64,000 bases of DNA, from positions 186,001-250,000 of the forward strand of contig NZ_DS996810.1 in the NCBI RefSeq assembly GCF_000156235.1. Direction: 5' to 3'. The position numbers were made by a program, and so were the translations under genes. The first letter of the stretch is position 1. The number at the start of each line of letters is the position of its first letter. Below the pieces are notes generated by a model. The model did no database searches. It saw nothing but the letters and a program-made list of their open reading frames with translations, and was not told the DNA's origin. Shown here in pieces: positions 42,603 through 50,913 of this stretch. Origin of the DNA: Pseudovibrio sp000156235. GTDB lineage: Bacteria > Pseudomonadota > Alphaproteobacteria > Rhizobiales > Stappiaceae.

Positions 42603-43148
42603 TTACTCGTCACCTTCCTGCGGCACGTAGCCGATGAATGGCAACTGTCTCCATGCATGCCCCATGTCCATGCCATAGCCGACAACGAATTTGTCCGGGC
42701 AATCGAAGCCCGTGTAATCCGATTGGATATCGGCTTTTCTGTGACCAGGCTTGTCCAGGAATGCAGCTATCCGGACAGACTTGGCTCCACGATCGGCGAT
42801 CATGTCGCGTGCAAACTTGAGTGTGCGACCAGATTCGAGAATGTCATCAATCAAAATGACGTCGCGTCCGGTTACATCGCTTTGGATATCGCGGAGGACT
42901 TTGATCTCTCCTGACGACACCGTCCCACTTCCATAACTTGAAAGGTGTAAAAATTCCATTTCCGGAACGGAACCTACTCTGTGCAAAGCACGAGCAAGGT
43001 CAGCTGCAAAAATGAAGCTCCCTTTCAAGACTGCTACGAGGAGGAGGTTGTGAGGGTTGTCCTGTGCGATAGCTTCTGCGATCGCTTTTACGCGACCAGC
43101 AATAGCTTCTTCATCAAACAGCACGCGGATTTCCGGGTTACCGGTCAT
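42603..43148 (-). CDS. hpt: Hypoxanthine phosphoribosyltransferase
   Basis: Purine salvage enzyme making IMP or GMP from hypoxanthine or guanine and PRPP. 181 residues. The PRPP-binding motif VILIDDILESGRTL is intact, as are VAVLKGSFIFAADL and the late DFCPD-like FDCPDKFVVGYGMD. Its ATG overlaps the stop of the zinc-ribbon gene (ATGA), so the two are translationally coupled. cpdR follows 15 bp later. Confidence 0.96.
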   Translation of the reverse strand: MTGNPEIRVLFDEEAIAGRVKAIAEAIAQDNPHNLLLVAVLKGSFIFAADLARALHRVGSVPEMEFLHLSSYGSGTVSSGEIKVLRDIQSDVTGRDVILIDDILESGRTLKFARDMIADRGAKSVRIAAFLDKPGHRKADIQSDYTGFDCPDKFVVGYGMDMGHAWRQLPFIGYVPQEGDE

Positions 43149-44116
43149 CTAATGCTCGCTCTTTTCTTTTGGCGCTCAACAAAGCGCAATTGAATGTCGG
43201 CGGCTCGCTCTGGCGGATTATTCAACCGAGCTCTGAACCGTGTTTTATCACCTGGTGCAAGCCAATCTTCTCTTGGCTCAACAATCCAGGAGTGTATCTC
43301 TTGCGTATCCTGAGAGCGTAAGGCCAGCTTGATCGCCGGAATGTACGTCTCGCTTCTTGTAATATTCTCTACAGAGCCTTCCACAACAAGCACGACAGAG
43401 CCGTCCTCAACCTCACGGAAGGTTCTCAGATCCTTAAATACAAGACCACGCAGATTTACGGTCATACCAGCCAACTGGTAAAGACCAGCCAAATCGGGGA
43501 AGGTTCTTACTACAGATTCACGGTATTGCACCGCTGCAAAACAGAGTGCGAGTGAAGCAGCAAGAAGGCTCGCTCCCAGCAGGCCTTTCGCGCTTATAAC
43601 ACCTGATTTGCGGGATGACTTAGTTTTTTTTCTAGATCTTCCGTTGGGCTTTTGGGATTTGCCCTCAGATTTCTTCTTGTCTTCTGCTTTGTCCTCGTCA
43701 GAACCTGCTGGATCTTCAGAGGCTTCATAGGAATTGCTGGCACCGGCTGCGGACTTTTCGCTGGTGTCCTCATCCTTAGAACCATTTGAATCTGAAGAGT
43801 CTTCTTTGGGTTTTACGGCAAGATCTTCTTCAGAGAATGCTTCGTGACGCTCTGCTTTCTCTCCGATACCGGCCCAATCGGTTTCGTCGAAACCTTCGGA
43901 AAAGGAGGGTTCTTTGCGGTCGTCATCGGGTGTTGAATTGTTGTGTACTTCGCTCTGTGCGCCCAGGGCTTCAGCCCAGTCGTCTGCTGTTTCTTCCTCG
44001 CGTGAGACATGCCAGATGTGGTTGCAGCTGGCGCATTTAACTTTGCGGCCAGTGTCTCCAACCTTGTCAGCGGGGATCTCATAGGCAGTATTACATTGAG
44101 GGCAGATAATTTTCAT
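43145..44116 (-). CDS. Zinc-ribbon membrane protein (MJ0042/DUF3426-like)
   Basis: 323 residues from ATG at 44116 (MKIICPQCNTAYEI). An N-terminal zinc ribbon has Cys5-x2-Cys8 and Cys28-x2-Cys31. A ~130-residue acidic, Ser-rich disordered linker follows, then a basic patch, one membrane helix (about 180-200), and a periplasmic-looking C-terminal domain of beta character. Such proteins are conserved upstream of hpt in Alphaproteobacteria, with unknown function. A longer open frame extends upstream, but the cysteine motif at residue 5 supports this start. Confidence 0.82.
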   Translation of the reverse strand: MKIICPQCNTAYEIPADKVGDTGRKVKCASCNHIWHVSREEETADDWAEALGAQSEVHNNSTPDDDRKEPSFSEGFDETDWAGIGEKAERHEAFSEEDLAVKPKEDSSDSNGSKDEDTSEKSAAGASNSYEASEDPAGSDEDKAEDKKKSEGKSQKPNGRSRKKTKSSRKSGVISAKGLLGASLLAASLALCFAAVQYRESVVRTFPDLAGLYQLAGMTVNLRGLVFKDLRTFREVEDGSVVLVVEGSVENITRSETYIPAIKLALRSQDTQEIHSWIVEPREDWLAPGDKTRFRARLNNPPERAADIQLRFVERQKKRASIR

Positions 44117-44529
44117 CGAGCGTGGTCCAAAGCGATTTGCCATTAATATGGATTGGCTAAACCGCTTAAATCCTTCATTTTCTAGCGTATTCTCTCCGCA
44201 GAGCAGGCTGGGAATACGTCTCAGAGCCACCAGATATGCAATATACTCACAAGTACTCAAAAGGGCAGGCTTTGACTAGCCTAAATACAGGGGCTTGGAG
44301 TTAGATTGAGTGCCTAAACTAATTCTCTTGAACCTATCAGGGCATTTATATGCTTAATGAAGTGTTAATTTATTCAAGGGATATCCAAAGGAACAGGCTC
44401 GCATAAATTTGCAGGGGTAATCTCACTCTAAAATTGAACGCGAGAAAATTATTTTTTAGAGTGATTTGCACGAGTTTGGCCTCATTGTTCTGATAAGGCG
44501 GAACCTCACGTCTGCTAGGGGAATTTTCG
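44117..44529. other. Divergent intergenic region before ftsE
   Basis: 413 bp between the zinc-ribbon gene and ftsE. It holds an 11-bp perfect inverted repeat at 44423-44464 (listed separately). No convincing open frame and no clearly spaced promoter were found. Confidence 0.4.
44423..44464. repeat. Inverted repeat upstream of ftsE
   Basis: TCACTCTAAAA (44423-44433) and TTTTAGAGTGA (44454-44464) are perfect 11-bp arms around a 20-base A/T-rich spacer, 66 bp before the ftsE start. Its AGAG/CTCT-TAAA words resemble those of the palindrome at 63559-63604, but with the arms turned the other way. Confidence 0.5.
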
Positions 44530-45189
44530 GTGATACGCTTTGAGAATGTGGGACTTCGGTATGGAATGGGCCCTGAAGTGCTTCGGGATCTGACCTTTTC
44601 CATTGAGCCGCAATCTTTTCAGTTTCTCACTGGTCCTTCAGGTGCTGGCAAAACCAGTTTGCTGCGTCTGCTGTTTCTCTCCATGCGCCCGACACGCGGG
44701 CTGATCTCCGTTTTTGGTAAGGACACCACCAAAATCACCAAGTCAGAGCTGCCTTCGATGCGTCGGCGGATTGGTGTGGTGTTTCAGGATTTCCGCTTGC
44801 TGGACCATCTGACCACCTACGAAAACGTGGCTCTGCCGCATCGCGTGGCAGGGAAGTCCGATGCAGAGTATCGTCCGGACGTGATTGATCTGCTGAAGTG
44901 GGTGGGGCTGGGTGACCGTATGCATGTGCTGCCACCGGTGCTTTCTGGCGGTGAAAAGCAGCGTGCTGCGATTGCGCGGGCGTTGATTACGCGGCCAGAA
45001 GTTCTGTTGGCGGATGAGCCGACGGGTAACGTGGATCCGCCACTGGCGCGTCGTTTGCTGCGTTTGTTCATTGAGCTGAACCGGCTTGGCACCTCCGTGG
45101 TGATTGCGACCCACGATTTCCATCTGCTGGAGCAGGTGGAAGCTCGACATCTTATTCTCAACGACGGGCGGTTGGCTGTTCATGACTGA
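44530..45189 (+). CDS. ftsE: Cell division ATP-binding protein FtsE
   Basis: ABC-type ATPase that with FtsX regulates peptidoglycan hydrolases at the septum. 219 residues. GTG start. Walker A GPSGAGKT (35-42), signature LSGGEKQR (138-145), Walker B VLLADEP (158-164) and a switch His in ATHD are all present. It overlaps ftsX by eight bases. Confidence 0.95.
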   Translation: MIRFENVGLRYGMGPEVLRDLTFSIEPQSFQFLTGPSGAGKTSLLRLLFLSMRPTRGLISVFGKDTTKITKSELPSMRRRIGVVFQDFRLLDHLTTYENVALPHRVAGKSDAEYRPDVIDLLKWVGLGDRMHVLPPVLSGGEKQRAAIARALITRPEVLLADEPTGNVDPPLARRLLRLFIELNRLGTSVVIATHDFHLLEQVEARHLILNDGRLAVHD

Positions 45190-46255
45190 TACTCAGCAAA
45201 GACGAGAGCCGCCTATGTCAGGCCCCAAGAGAGCGCCAGCTGGTCAGAAAAGACCTGGACCGCCTCGCAAAGGGCCGCCGAAAGGCAAGGGCAAAGGTGG
45301 GCGTCCGGTCAAAAAGGCTGCTCCCGCTAAACCCTCTCCGCTGAAGTTTCGTTCCCGAGAAAAGCCAGCTCCGATTGTTCCTCCGCAGGCGATATCTGGT
45401 CAGGCGCTCATGCTCGTTGTAGCGATCATGAGCTTTTTGGCGTGTCTGACGGTTGGTTTTGTGGCCATCGTCAATGATGCGGCCAATGACTGGACCAATG
45501 ATCTGGTGCGTGAAGTGACGGTGCAGATCCGTCCTGCTGATGGCGTAAACATGCTGCAGGAGATTGATCGCACATTGGCGCTGGTTCGAGAGTTTCCGGG
45601 TGTCGGGGAAGCGCGTGCTCTCTCTGATGAGGAAACCAAAGGATTGCTTCAACCATGGCTGGGCGCCGGGTTGGAGCTTGAGGAACTGCCGGTTCCGCGA
45701 TTGGTTCTGGTTGAGATCAATGATCCTGAACTGCTGGATCTTGCCGAGATGAAAGCGCAGATTGAGCAGGACATCCGGGCTGCATCGGTTGATGACCACC
45801 GCGTCTGGAACCGTCAGCTGTCAGCCATGGCAAACACTGCGGTTTTGGTGGGCTTTGGTATTCTGGTGCTCGTGCTGTTTTCTATGGTGCTCTCCGTCAT
45901 TTTTGCGACGCAGGCAGCGATGTCCGGCAACAAGGATGTGGTGGAAGTGCTCCACTTTGTTGGGGCAGAAGTCAGCTTTATTGCTTCTGAGTTTCAGCGG
46001 CACTTCCTGTGGCTTGGGCTTAAAGGCGGAATCATTGGCGGCACGATTGCGGCTGTCAGTTTCCTGATCATCGGTTTCTTTGGAAGTTCCGATGTGACCT
46101 CAGTAAGCGGAAACCAGGTGCAGGCGTTGTTTGGATCGGCTCAGGTGGGCACGATTGGTTATCTTGGCGTTGTTGCCGTTGTGGCTCTGGTGGCGGTGTT
46201 GACTGCGCTCACATCCCGTCTCGCTGTCCACAGACATTTGGCAAATATGGATTAA
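45182..46255 (+). CDS. ftsX: Cell division protein FtsX
   Basis: Membrane partner of FtsE that transmits ATP-driven changes to periplasmic murein hydrolase activators. 357 residues from the ATG at 45182; another ATG at 45215 is possible. A Lys/Pro/Gly-rich cytoplasmic N-terminus of ~70 residues precedes TM1 (ALMLVVAIMSFLACLTVGFVAI), an extracytoplasmic domain with the VQIRPADGVN segment, and three C-terminal helices. The start lies inside the end of ftsE, so translation is coupled. Confidence 0.93.
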   Translation: MTDTQQRREPPMSGPKRAPAGQKRPGPPRKGPPKGKGKGGRPVKKAAPAKPSPLKFRSREKPAPIVPPQAISGQALMLVVAIMSFLACLTVGFVAIVNDAANDWTNDLVREVTVQIRPADGVNMLQEIDRTLALVREFPGVGEARALSDEETKGLLQPWLGAGLELEELPVPRLVLVEINDPELLDLAEMKAQIEQDIRAASVDDHRVWNRQLSAMANTAVLVGFGILVLVLFSMVLSVIFATQAAMSGNKDVVEVLHFVGAEVSFIASEFQRHFLWLGLKGGIIGGTIAAVSFLIIGFFGSSDVTSVSGNQVQALFGSAQVGTIGYLGVVAVVALVAVLTALTSRLAVHRHLANMD

Positions 46256-46344
46256 GCGCCGTTTTCTTCCCATTTTCGCCAGTTCTGATATGTAGTCAGG
46301 AAATAATTCGTTCAGGTTTGTGGCTATAAGCATGTAGCCACATC

Positions 46345-47064
46345 ATGGAGCATTCTTTGAATACGCGCGATACTGCGGCCAATTTTAAAGCACCCGGTGA
46401 GCAAGAACCGGTATCAGCCAGCGCTGGGAAGCGTTCTGGCCGGAAGTCGTTTGTGCGGCGCGCAGTCCGTTTCTTCTTTCTGTTGTTTCTGATTTGCTCC
46501 GTTGCATTTGCCGCTGGCTTCCTGTGGTTTGTGGAAGTTTTGCAGCCTGCTGTTCAGGCTGTTGTTCCGAAGCACGCGGATGGCATTGTTGTTTTGACGG
46601 GTGGTCGTGACCGGATTTCGCAGAGTCTGGATCTGCTAGAGACCGGTAGCGCAAAGCGGCTTTTGATCTCCGGTGTGCATCCGTCGACGAGTGCTAAGCA
46701 GATTGCTCGGCTTAACTCCAAGCGTATGTGGCTGTTTGATTGCTGCGTTGATCTGGACCGGAAAGCGCTTAACACGATCGGAAATGCTGAGGAAACGGCG
46801 AGCTGGGTCAGAAAAAATCAGTTCAACTCGCTGCTGGTGGTAACCAGCGCCTATCACATGCCTAGAGCATTGGCAGAATTGCAGGTTCGCCTGCCAGAAG
46901 CTGACCTTTATCCAAGTCCTGTCTACCATAAAGAGCTGGATTTGGAGCATTGGTATGAAAGTTCTTCAATAACAAAGCTTCTCCTGCGCGAATATGTGAA
47001 GTATATCCTCGTTCGGCTGCGAGTTGAGCTGGATACTGTCTTTCCGGTAAAACACTCCTCTTAA
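46345..47064 (+). CDS. DUF218 (YdcF/ElyC/SanA-like) membrane protein
   Basis: 239 residues. A basic, disordered N-terminus is followed by one membrane helix (about 43-65) and a periplasmic DUF218 domain: ADGIVVLTGGRDRISQSLDLL, KRLLISG, NTIGNAEETASWV and LLVVTSAYHMPRAL. Family members such as SanA and ElyC affect envelope integrity and lipid-linked precursor use. Position between ftsX and plsC supports an envelope role; the reaction is unknown. Confidence 0.88.
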   Translation: MEHSLNTRDTAANFKAPGEQEPVSASAGKRSGRKSFVRRAVRFFFLLFLICSVAFAAGFLWFVEVLQPAVQAVVPKHADGIVVLTGGRDRISQSLDLLETGSAKRLLISGVHPSTSAKQIARLNSKRMWLFDCCVDLDRKALNTIGNAEETASWVRKNQFNSLLVVTSAYHMPRALAELQVRLPEADLYPSPVYHKELDLEHWYESSSITKLLLREYVKYILVRLRVELDTVFPVKHSS

Positions 47065-47128
47065 CTTCGTAAAGTAAACTCTGAATTCGCTTTGGCGGGG
47101 GCCATGCGGATATGGTTGTGAAGGTATT

Positions 47129-47908
47129 ATGATCGTCCTGCGTTCTATTCTCTTCAACGTGCTGTTTTACATCAGCACCTTGATCATCATGCTGGCATGT
47201 ATGTTCCTGTTTGTGCTTCCTGTTCGGTATTGCTGGTGGCTTATTCCGTTCTGGGCACGGACAGAAAAGTTCTTGCTGCGTTGGGTTGCAGGGGTAAAGT
47301 CTGAAGTGAAGGGATTGGAAAACATCCCTGACACAGGCTGTATCATTGTTTCCAAACACCAATCTGCCTGGGAAACTTTTGCGCTTGCAGAGTATTACCG
47401 TCAGCCGACTTATATTCTGAAGAAGGAACTGCGCTACGTTCCGTTCTTTGGTTGGTACCTGATGAAGTTCCGCCAGATCCCAGTTGATCGCGGTAAGAAG
47501 GGCAAAGCGCTCTCAGAGATGTCCAAGAAGGCTGCTGAGGCGATTGCTGAAGGCCGGAACATCGTTATCTATCCAGAAGGTACGCGCCGCCCTGCAGGGG
47601 CTGAGCCGCAGTACAAGTACGGCATTGTGCACCTTTACAAGACGCTGAACTGTCCGGTTGTTCCAGTTGCGCTTAACTCTGGTGTGTATTGGCCGCGCCG
47701 CCGGTTCTTCCGTTTCCCTGGTACGATCACAGGTGAGTTCCTTGAGCCGATCCAGCCGGGCTTGCAGCCTGATGAGTTCTTCAAAACTTTGCAGGAACGC
47801 ATCGAAGGTGCTTCGGATCGTTTGCTGGATGAGGCTGAAAAAGCGACGCCAGATAACATCATCATTAAAGAAGCCCGTGCACGACAGGCAGAATATAAGA
47901 AAAAATAA
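47129..47908 (+). CDS. plsC: 1-acyl-sn-glycerol-3-phosphate acyltransferase
   Basis: Adds the second acyl chain to make phosphatidic acid at the inner membrane. 259 residues. An N-terminal hydrophobic segment (about 8-35) precedes the acyltransferase block I, here HQSAWE (H-x4-E in place of the usual H-x4-D), then a PFFGWYL segment, YPEGTRRP (block III) and PVVPVALNSG (block IV). The glutamate variant occurs in some bacterial homologues. It ends the ftsE-ftsX-DUF218-plsC run; a terminator follows. Confidence 0.9.
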   Translation: MIVLRSILFNVLFYISTLIIMLACMFLFVLPVRYCWWLIPFWARTEKFLLRWVAGVKSEVKGLENIPDTGCIIVSKHQSAWETFALAEYYRQPTYILKKELRYVPFFGWYLMKFRQIPVDRGKKGKALSEMSKKAAEAIAEGRNIVIYPEGTRRPAGAEPQYKYGIVHLYKTLNCPVVPVALNSGVYWPRRRFFRFPGTITGEFLEPIQPGLQPDEFFKTLQERIEGASDRLLDEAEKATPDNIIIKEARARQAEYKKK

Positions 47909-47942
47909 AGATTTTGCGTGGAAATCAGATGTTTCAAAGGAA

Positions 47943-47977
47943 GAAGGCCGCCTTTGCCTTAAAGGCGGCTTCTTTTT
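47943..47977 (+). terminator. plsC: Intrinsic terminator after plsC
   Basis: GCCGCCTTT and AAAGGCGGC form a perfect nine-base-pair stem over a short loop, extended by GAAG/CTTC and followed by a T6 tract. Confidence 0.9.
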
Positions 47978-48032
47978 TGACAATGCTCTGGCTCAACTTG
48001 TAATATGTTCGCAGTTTGTTCTATAAAGTACT

Positions 48033-48437
48033 ATGGGAAGTAGCAGGAGAAATCAGGAGAGTGCGTTGCAGTACTCGTTGTTTGATGATCACTTGCCGAG
48101 TGGAACGTCTCCACGGGTGTCAGAAGAGTTAGGAGCGGGCAGTCAGTTCAAGTACTGGTCTGGCGCCTCTGGCCATCGTTACCTCTTTACCCGGATCTCT
48201 CCGGAGGAGGTTGCTGACTACGCGGAGAACCTGGTTCTGATCACAGACAAGAAGAGCGAAGCGGTTCTTTGGCTTGGCCACCAGGGTATGTCGAATGACA
48301 AGACCCCGATGCCAGCGCTGAAACCTTCGCAGGATGCATACGTACATCTTTTGGCTGAAGACAGCGCGGAGAGGGATCGCGCTCATAATGATCTGCGTAC
48401 GGGGATCTTTTCTTATATCAAGCCGGAAGACGAATAG
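48033..48437 (+). CDS. Hypothetical protein, 134 residues
   Basis: No family recognised. The soluble protein has no signal peptide or membrane helix. Its centre, QFKYWSGASGHRYLFTRISP followed by a strand-rich ENLVLITDKKSEAVLWLG, looks like a small mixed alpha/beta domain. The C-terminus is charged. Codon use resembles its neighbours, and it fits neatly between the plsC terminator and the convergent ChaC-like gene, so it is probably real. An in-frame GTG at 48060 is an alternative start. Confidence 0.65.
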   Translation: MGSSRRNQESALQYSLFDDHLPSGTSPRVSEELGAGSQFKYWSGASGHRYLFTRISPEEVADYAENLVLITDKKSEAVLWLGHQGMSNDKTPMPALKPSQDAYVHLLAEDSAERDRAHNDLRTGIFSYIKPEDE

Positions 48438-48450
48438 TCCGATCCGCGCT

Positions 48451-48975
48451 TTATAAAGAAAGCTGCCGTGCCAGCCATTCGACGTTCTGGTCTTTAATAC
48501 CCATTTCCTTCATATGCGCGTGAGTGTTGAGTACATACTCCGGATTTGCGCCAGACTGCCCCACAGCCCCCTTTACAATCTGCAATTGGTCTTCTAGCGG
48601 TAACGCACCTGCATATTGCTCGTGTTTCTGGTCGGCAACGAATGTCACGGCGCGGACTTTGGTGCCGTCTTCATCCAGCAAACGGATGCGGCGGTGGGTT
48701 TCCAGATACACCATGGTCTGCTGTTCGCGCTCGCGGAGGTATTCCAGTGTGTGATGCCAGTTTTCCGGTGCGACCCGAAATGCCATGCCGATGCAGGCAC
48801 CGCCTTTATCCAGCCCAAATACCAGTCCAGGGTTGTCTTGAGTTCCTCGATGAACCCATGAATACACACAGAGAGATCTATGGACACCATGCAAGATTGC
48901 CGGGACAGCTTGCTCATAGGTAAAGCCAGGACGCCAAATTAGTGAGCCGTAGCCAAATATCCATAAATCTCGCAT
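48451..48975 (-). CDS. Gamma-glutamylcyclotransferase, ChaC-like
   Basis: 174 residues from ATG at 48975 (MRDLWIFGYGSLIWRPGF). The GYGSLIW substrate loop and VHRGTQDNPGLVFGLD are ChaC family hallmarks, and Glu residues in the central strand region could act as the catalytic acid. ChaC enzymes cleave glutathione to 5-oxoproline and Cys-Gly. Convergent with the 134-residue gene (13-bp gap) and divergent from the DUF2125 gene (94 bp). Confidence 0.88.
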   Translation of the reverse strand: MRDLWIFGYGSLIWRPGFTYEQAVPAILHGVHRSLCVYSWVHRGTQDNPGLVFGLDKGGACIGMAFRVAPENWHHTLEYLREREQQTMVYLETHRRIRLLDEDGTKVRAVTFVADQKHEQYAGALPLEDQLQIVKGAVGQSGANPEYVLNTHAHMKEMGIKDQNVEWLARQLSL

Positions 48976-49069
48976 AACTATTTTCTCGTAGAATTCTTTG
49001 AGTGACACGCCTATCAGGCTCGTAATCAGCATGCAACTCACAGCGACGTGTGAGGGTAACGGAGAGTAG

Positions 49070-50113
49070 ATGACTGAACCAAAAGTATCCCGGCCTCCAA
49101 GAAAGTCGGCGTATTTCGTTTTGGCGATCCTAGTCGCCTTGATTATTGGCGGCTGGTCCGCCTATTGGGCAGTTGGACGCGGTATTGTTTCGGACGTTAT
49201 TCGCAATGGTGTGAAGGTTGCTGAAGCAGATGGTGGAAGCCTTGAGTGTGGCAACCAGCAGCTGGGTGGCTACCCGTTCCGCTTTGAGTTGACCTGTACT
49301 CCGTTCCGTATGGACAAGAACGGAGAATGGTACTTTATCAATGAGTTACGCGGTGTTGCGTTGGCCTACAATCCAACTCACGTGATCTTTGAAGCTACTG
49401 GCCCGGCAGAGGCGACCTTTGGTCAGGCTGGTCCGGCATACTCCGCACACTGGAAAACGGCACAGGCAAGCGTGATTGCGAAAGACAGCAAACCGGCGAA
49501 GCTGGATGCTGTCTTCAAAGAGCCAAAGCTGACTTACACCATTGGTGATCAGTCCGTTGAGTTCGATGCGGAACTGACTGAAGCGCATATGCGCCGCGTG
49601 GAAGGCAATGAAGATGCGCTGGACCTATCACTACTGGTGACTGGTCTGACAGCGGGTCAGGTGTCTGATGATGTGCCGCTCGATATCAGTCTTGTGATGC
49701 AGCTGCCGGAGGGTTCTAAGCTTCTGGACGGCAAAGTTCGCAACATTGCTGATTTGATGGTTGATGAAGAGCTAAAGGTCAACGTTTCCAATCTGCATCT
49801 GAAAAGCGGAGAGTTTTCCGTCAAAACAGGTGGTGATCTGGTGATTGACCGTCAGGGCCGTCTGAACGGCACTCTGCCTTTGGTGATTACCGGCATTCAT
49901 CAGTTGGAAGATGTGTTGCGCCCACTGTTCCCGCAGGGTTCTAAGACACTTGAATCACTGCAGAAGACTGCGATGAGTATTGGGCAGGGAAGTGCGGTGA
50001 ATGGTGTTCCGACGCTCAAGATCCCAGTGACGATTGAAAACGGGCGTGCCCGTATCGCCTTCTTTGATCTGGGGCCGGTGCCTCAGCTGATCATAAAAGA
50101 AAGCGGCTCGTAA
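49070..50113 (+). CDS. DUF2125 family membrane-anchored protein
   Basis: 347 residues. One N-terminal signal-anchor helix (about 14-35) is followed by a long beta-rich periplasmic domain with SLECGNQQLGGYPFRFELTC, typical of the alphaproteobacterial DUF2125 family, and a C-terminal VPTLKIPVTIENGRARI. The two cysteines (near 60 and 75) could form a disulfide. Function is unknown. The terminator hairpin at 50101-50122 begins inside its last codons. Confidence 0.82.
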   Translation: MTEPKVSRPPRKSAYFVLAILVALIIGGWSAYWAVGRGIVSDVIRNGVKVAEADGGSLECGNQQLGGYPFRFELTCTPFRMDKNGEWYFINELRGVALAYNPTHVIFEATGPAEATFGQAGPAYSAHWKTAQASVIAKDSKPAKLDAVFKEPKLTYTIGDQSVEFDAELTEAHMRRVEGNEDALDLSLLVTGLTAGQVSDDVPLDISLVMQLPEGSKLLDGKVRNIADLMVDEELKVNVSNLHLKSGEFSVKTGGDLVIDRQGRLNGTLPLVITGIHQLEDVLRPLFPQGSKTLESLQKTAMSIGQGSAVNGVPTLKIPVTIENGRARIAFFDLGPVPQLIIKESGS

Positions 50114-50124
50114 GAGCCGCTTTT
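50098..50124. terminator. Bidirectional terminator overlapping the DUF2125 stop
   Basis: AAGCGGCTC (50101-50109) and GAGCCGCTT (50114-50122) form a nine-base-pair stem whose four-base loop contains the TAA stop codon. A and T tracts flank it, serving the converging DUF2125 and GNAT genes. Confidence 0.85.
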
Positions 50125-50127
50125 GGT

Positions 50128-50589
50128 TTAAGCGAGTGCCAGACGGTCAATCGGGACAATGAAGCTGTCTTTGTCGTCTGGTTCTGCCAGATTTTCAAAG
50201 AGGCTGTTGTCGACCTTGTTCTTGTTTGGCACGAGCCAGCGAACATGAAGCCAGTCACGCTCTTTACCGATCTTGGAGATCTGCTCTACCAGTGTGCGAC
50301 CAATGCCCTTGTGGCGGTGGTCTGGCATCACGTAGATATCATCCAGCTGGCCAATGCGCAGGCCGGAGATCAGGTCTGGAATATCGAAGAAAGCGGCAAA
50401 TCCGACCAGCGTGTCCTCTTCAAATGCACCGATGATCTCGATTGACTTGTCTTCGATCAGACGCTCTGCGAAGACTTCGTCAGGACGACGTGGAGCTCCG
50501 CGCTTCAAAGCTTGTGCATTCTCTGCGATGAGAGGGGCCAAGTCTGGCGCATCAGCGGGTGTTAAGGCTCTGTAAGAAAGGTCAGCCAT
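50128..50589 (-). CDS. GNAT family N-acetyltransferase
   Basis: 153 residues from the ATG at 50589, preceded by GAAGAGG; 17 upstream in-frame codons are unlikely. The acetyl-CoA motif is DDIYVMPDHRHKGIGRTLV, with RWLVPNKNKVDNSLFENLAE near the C-terminus resembling polyamine/aminoglycoside-type GNATs. The acceptor is unknown. Convergent with the DUF2125 gene. Confidence 0.86.
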   Translation of the reverse strand: MADLSYRALTPADAPDLAPLIAENAQALKRGAPRRPDEVFAERLIEDKSIEIIGAFEEDTLVGFAAFFDIPDLISGLRIGQLDDIYVMPDHRHKGIGRTLVEQISKIGKERDWLHVRWLVPNKNKVDNSLFENLAEPDDKDSFIVPIDRLALA

Positions 50590-50913
50590 TATACCTCTTC
50601 CCGTTCCTTCGTTTGATTTTGCGTTATAGAGTGACCCCAAAAATCCCTTAAAATCAAGGTGCGAAAGTCTTATAGGACCGCGAAATTTGTGGGATGCTTC
50701 TTTCCAGTGGCTGGCTTATCGAGAGAGTGCTTGTTGTGTCTGCATCTCTGCGTTGCCGCAAAAGCTGATGTTGCTGGGCAGCATAAGGCGAATTGCAGCC
50801 AAAGGCCTAGTGTTTGGCGGTTCAAAACTCGCAATTAGCCCGAATGGTGAGTAGTTAAGGCGGATTGCTGGTTCTAAACTCTCCTTTAATTTTGCAACGC
50901 AACAGGAAGTGCC
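50590..50913. other. Divergent intergenic region, nothing recognised
   Basis: 324 bp between the GNAT gene and the CoA-ester lyase gene. It must hold two outward promoters, but no well-spaced pair, palindrome or open frame of interest was found. Confidence 0.4.
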
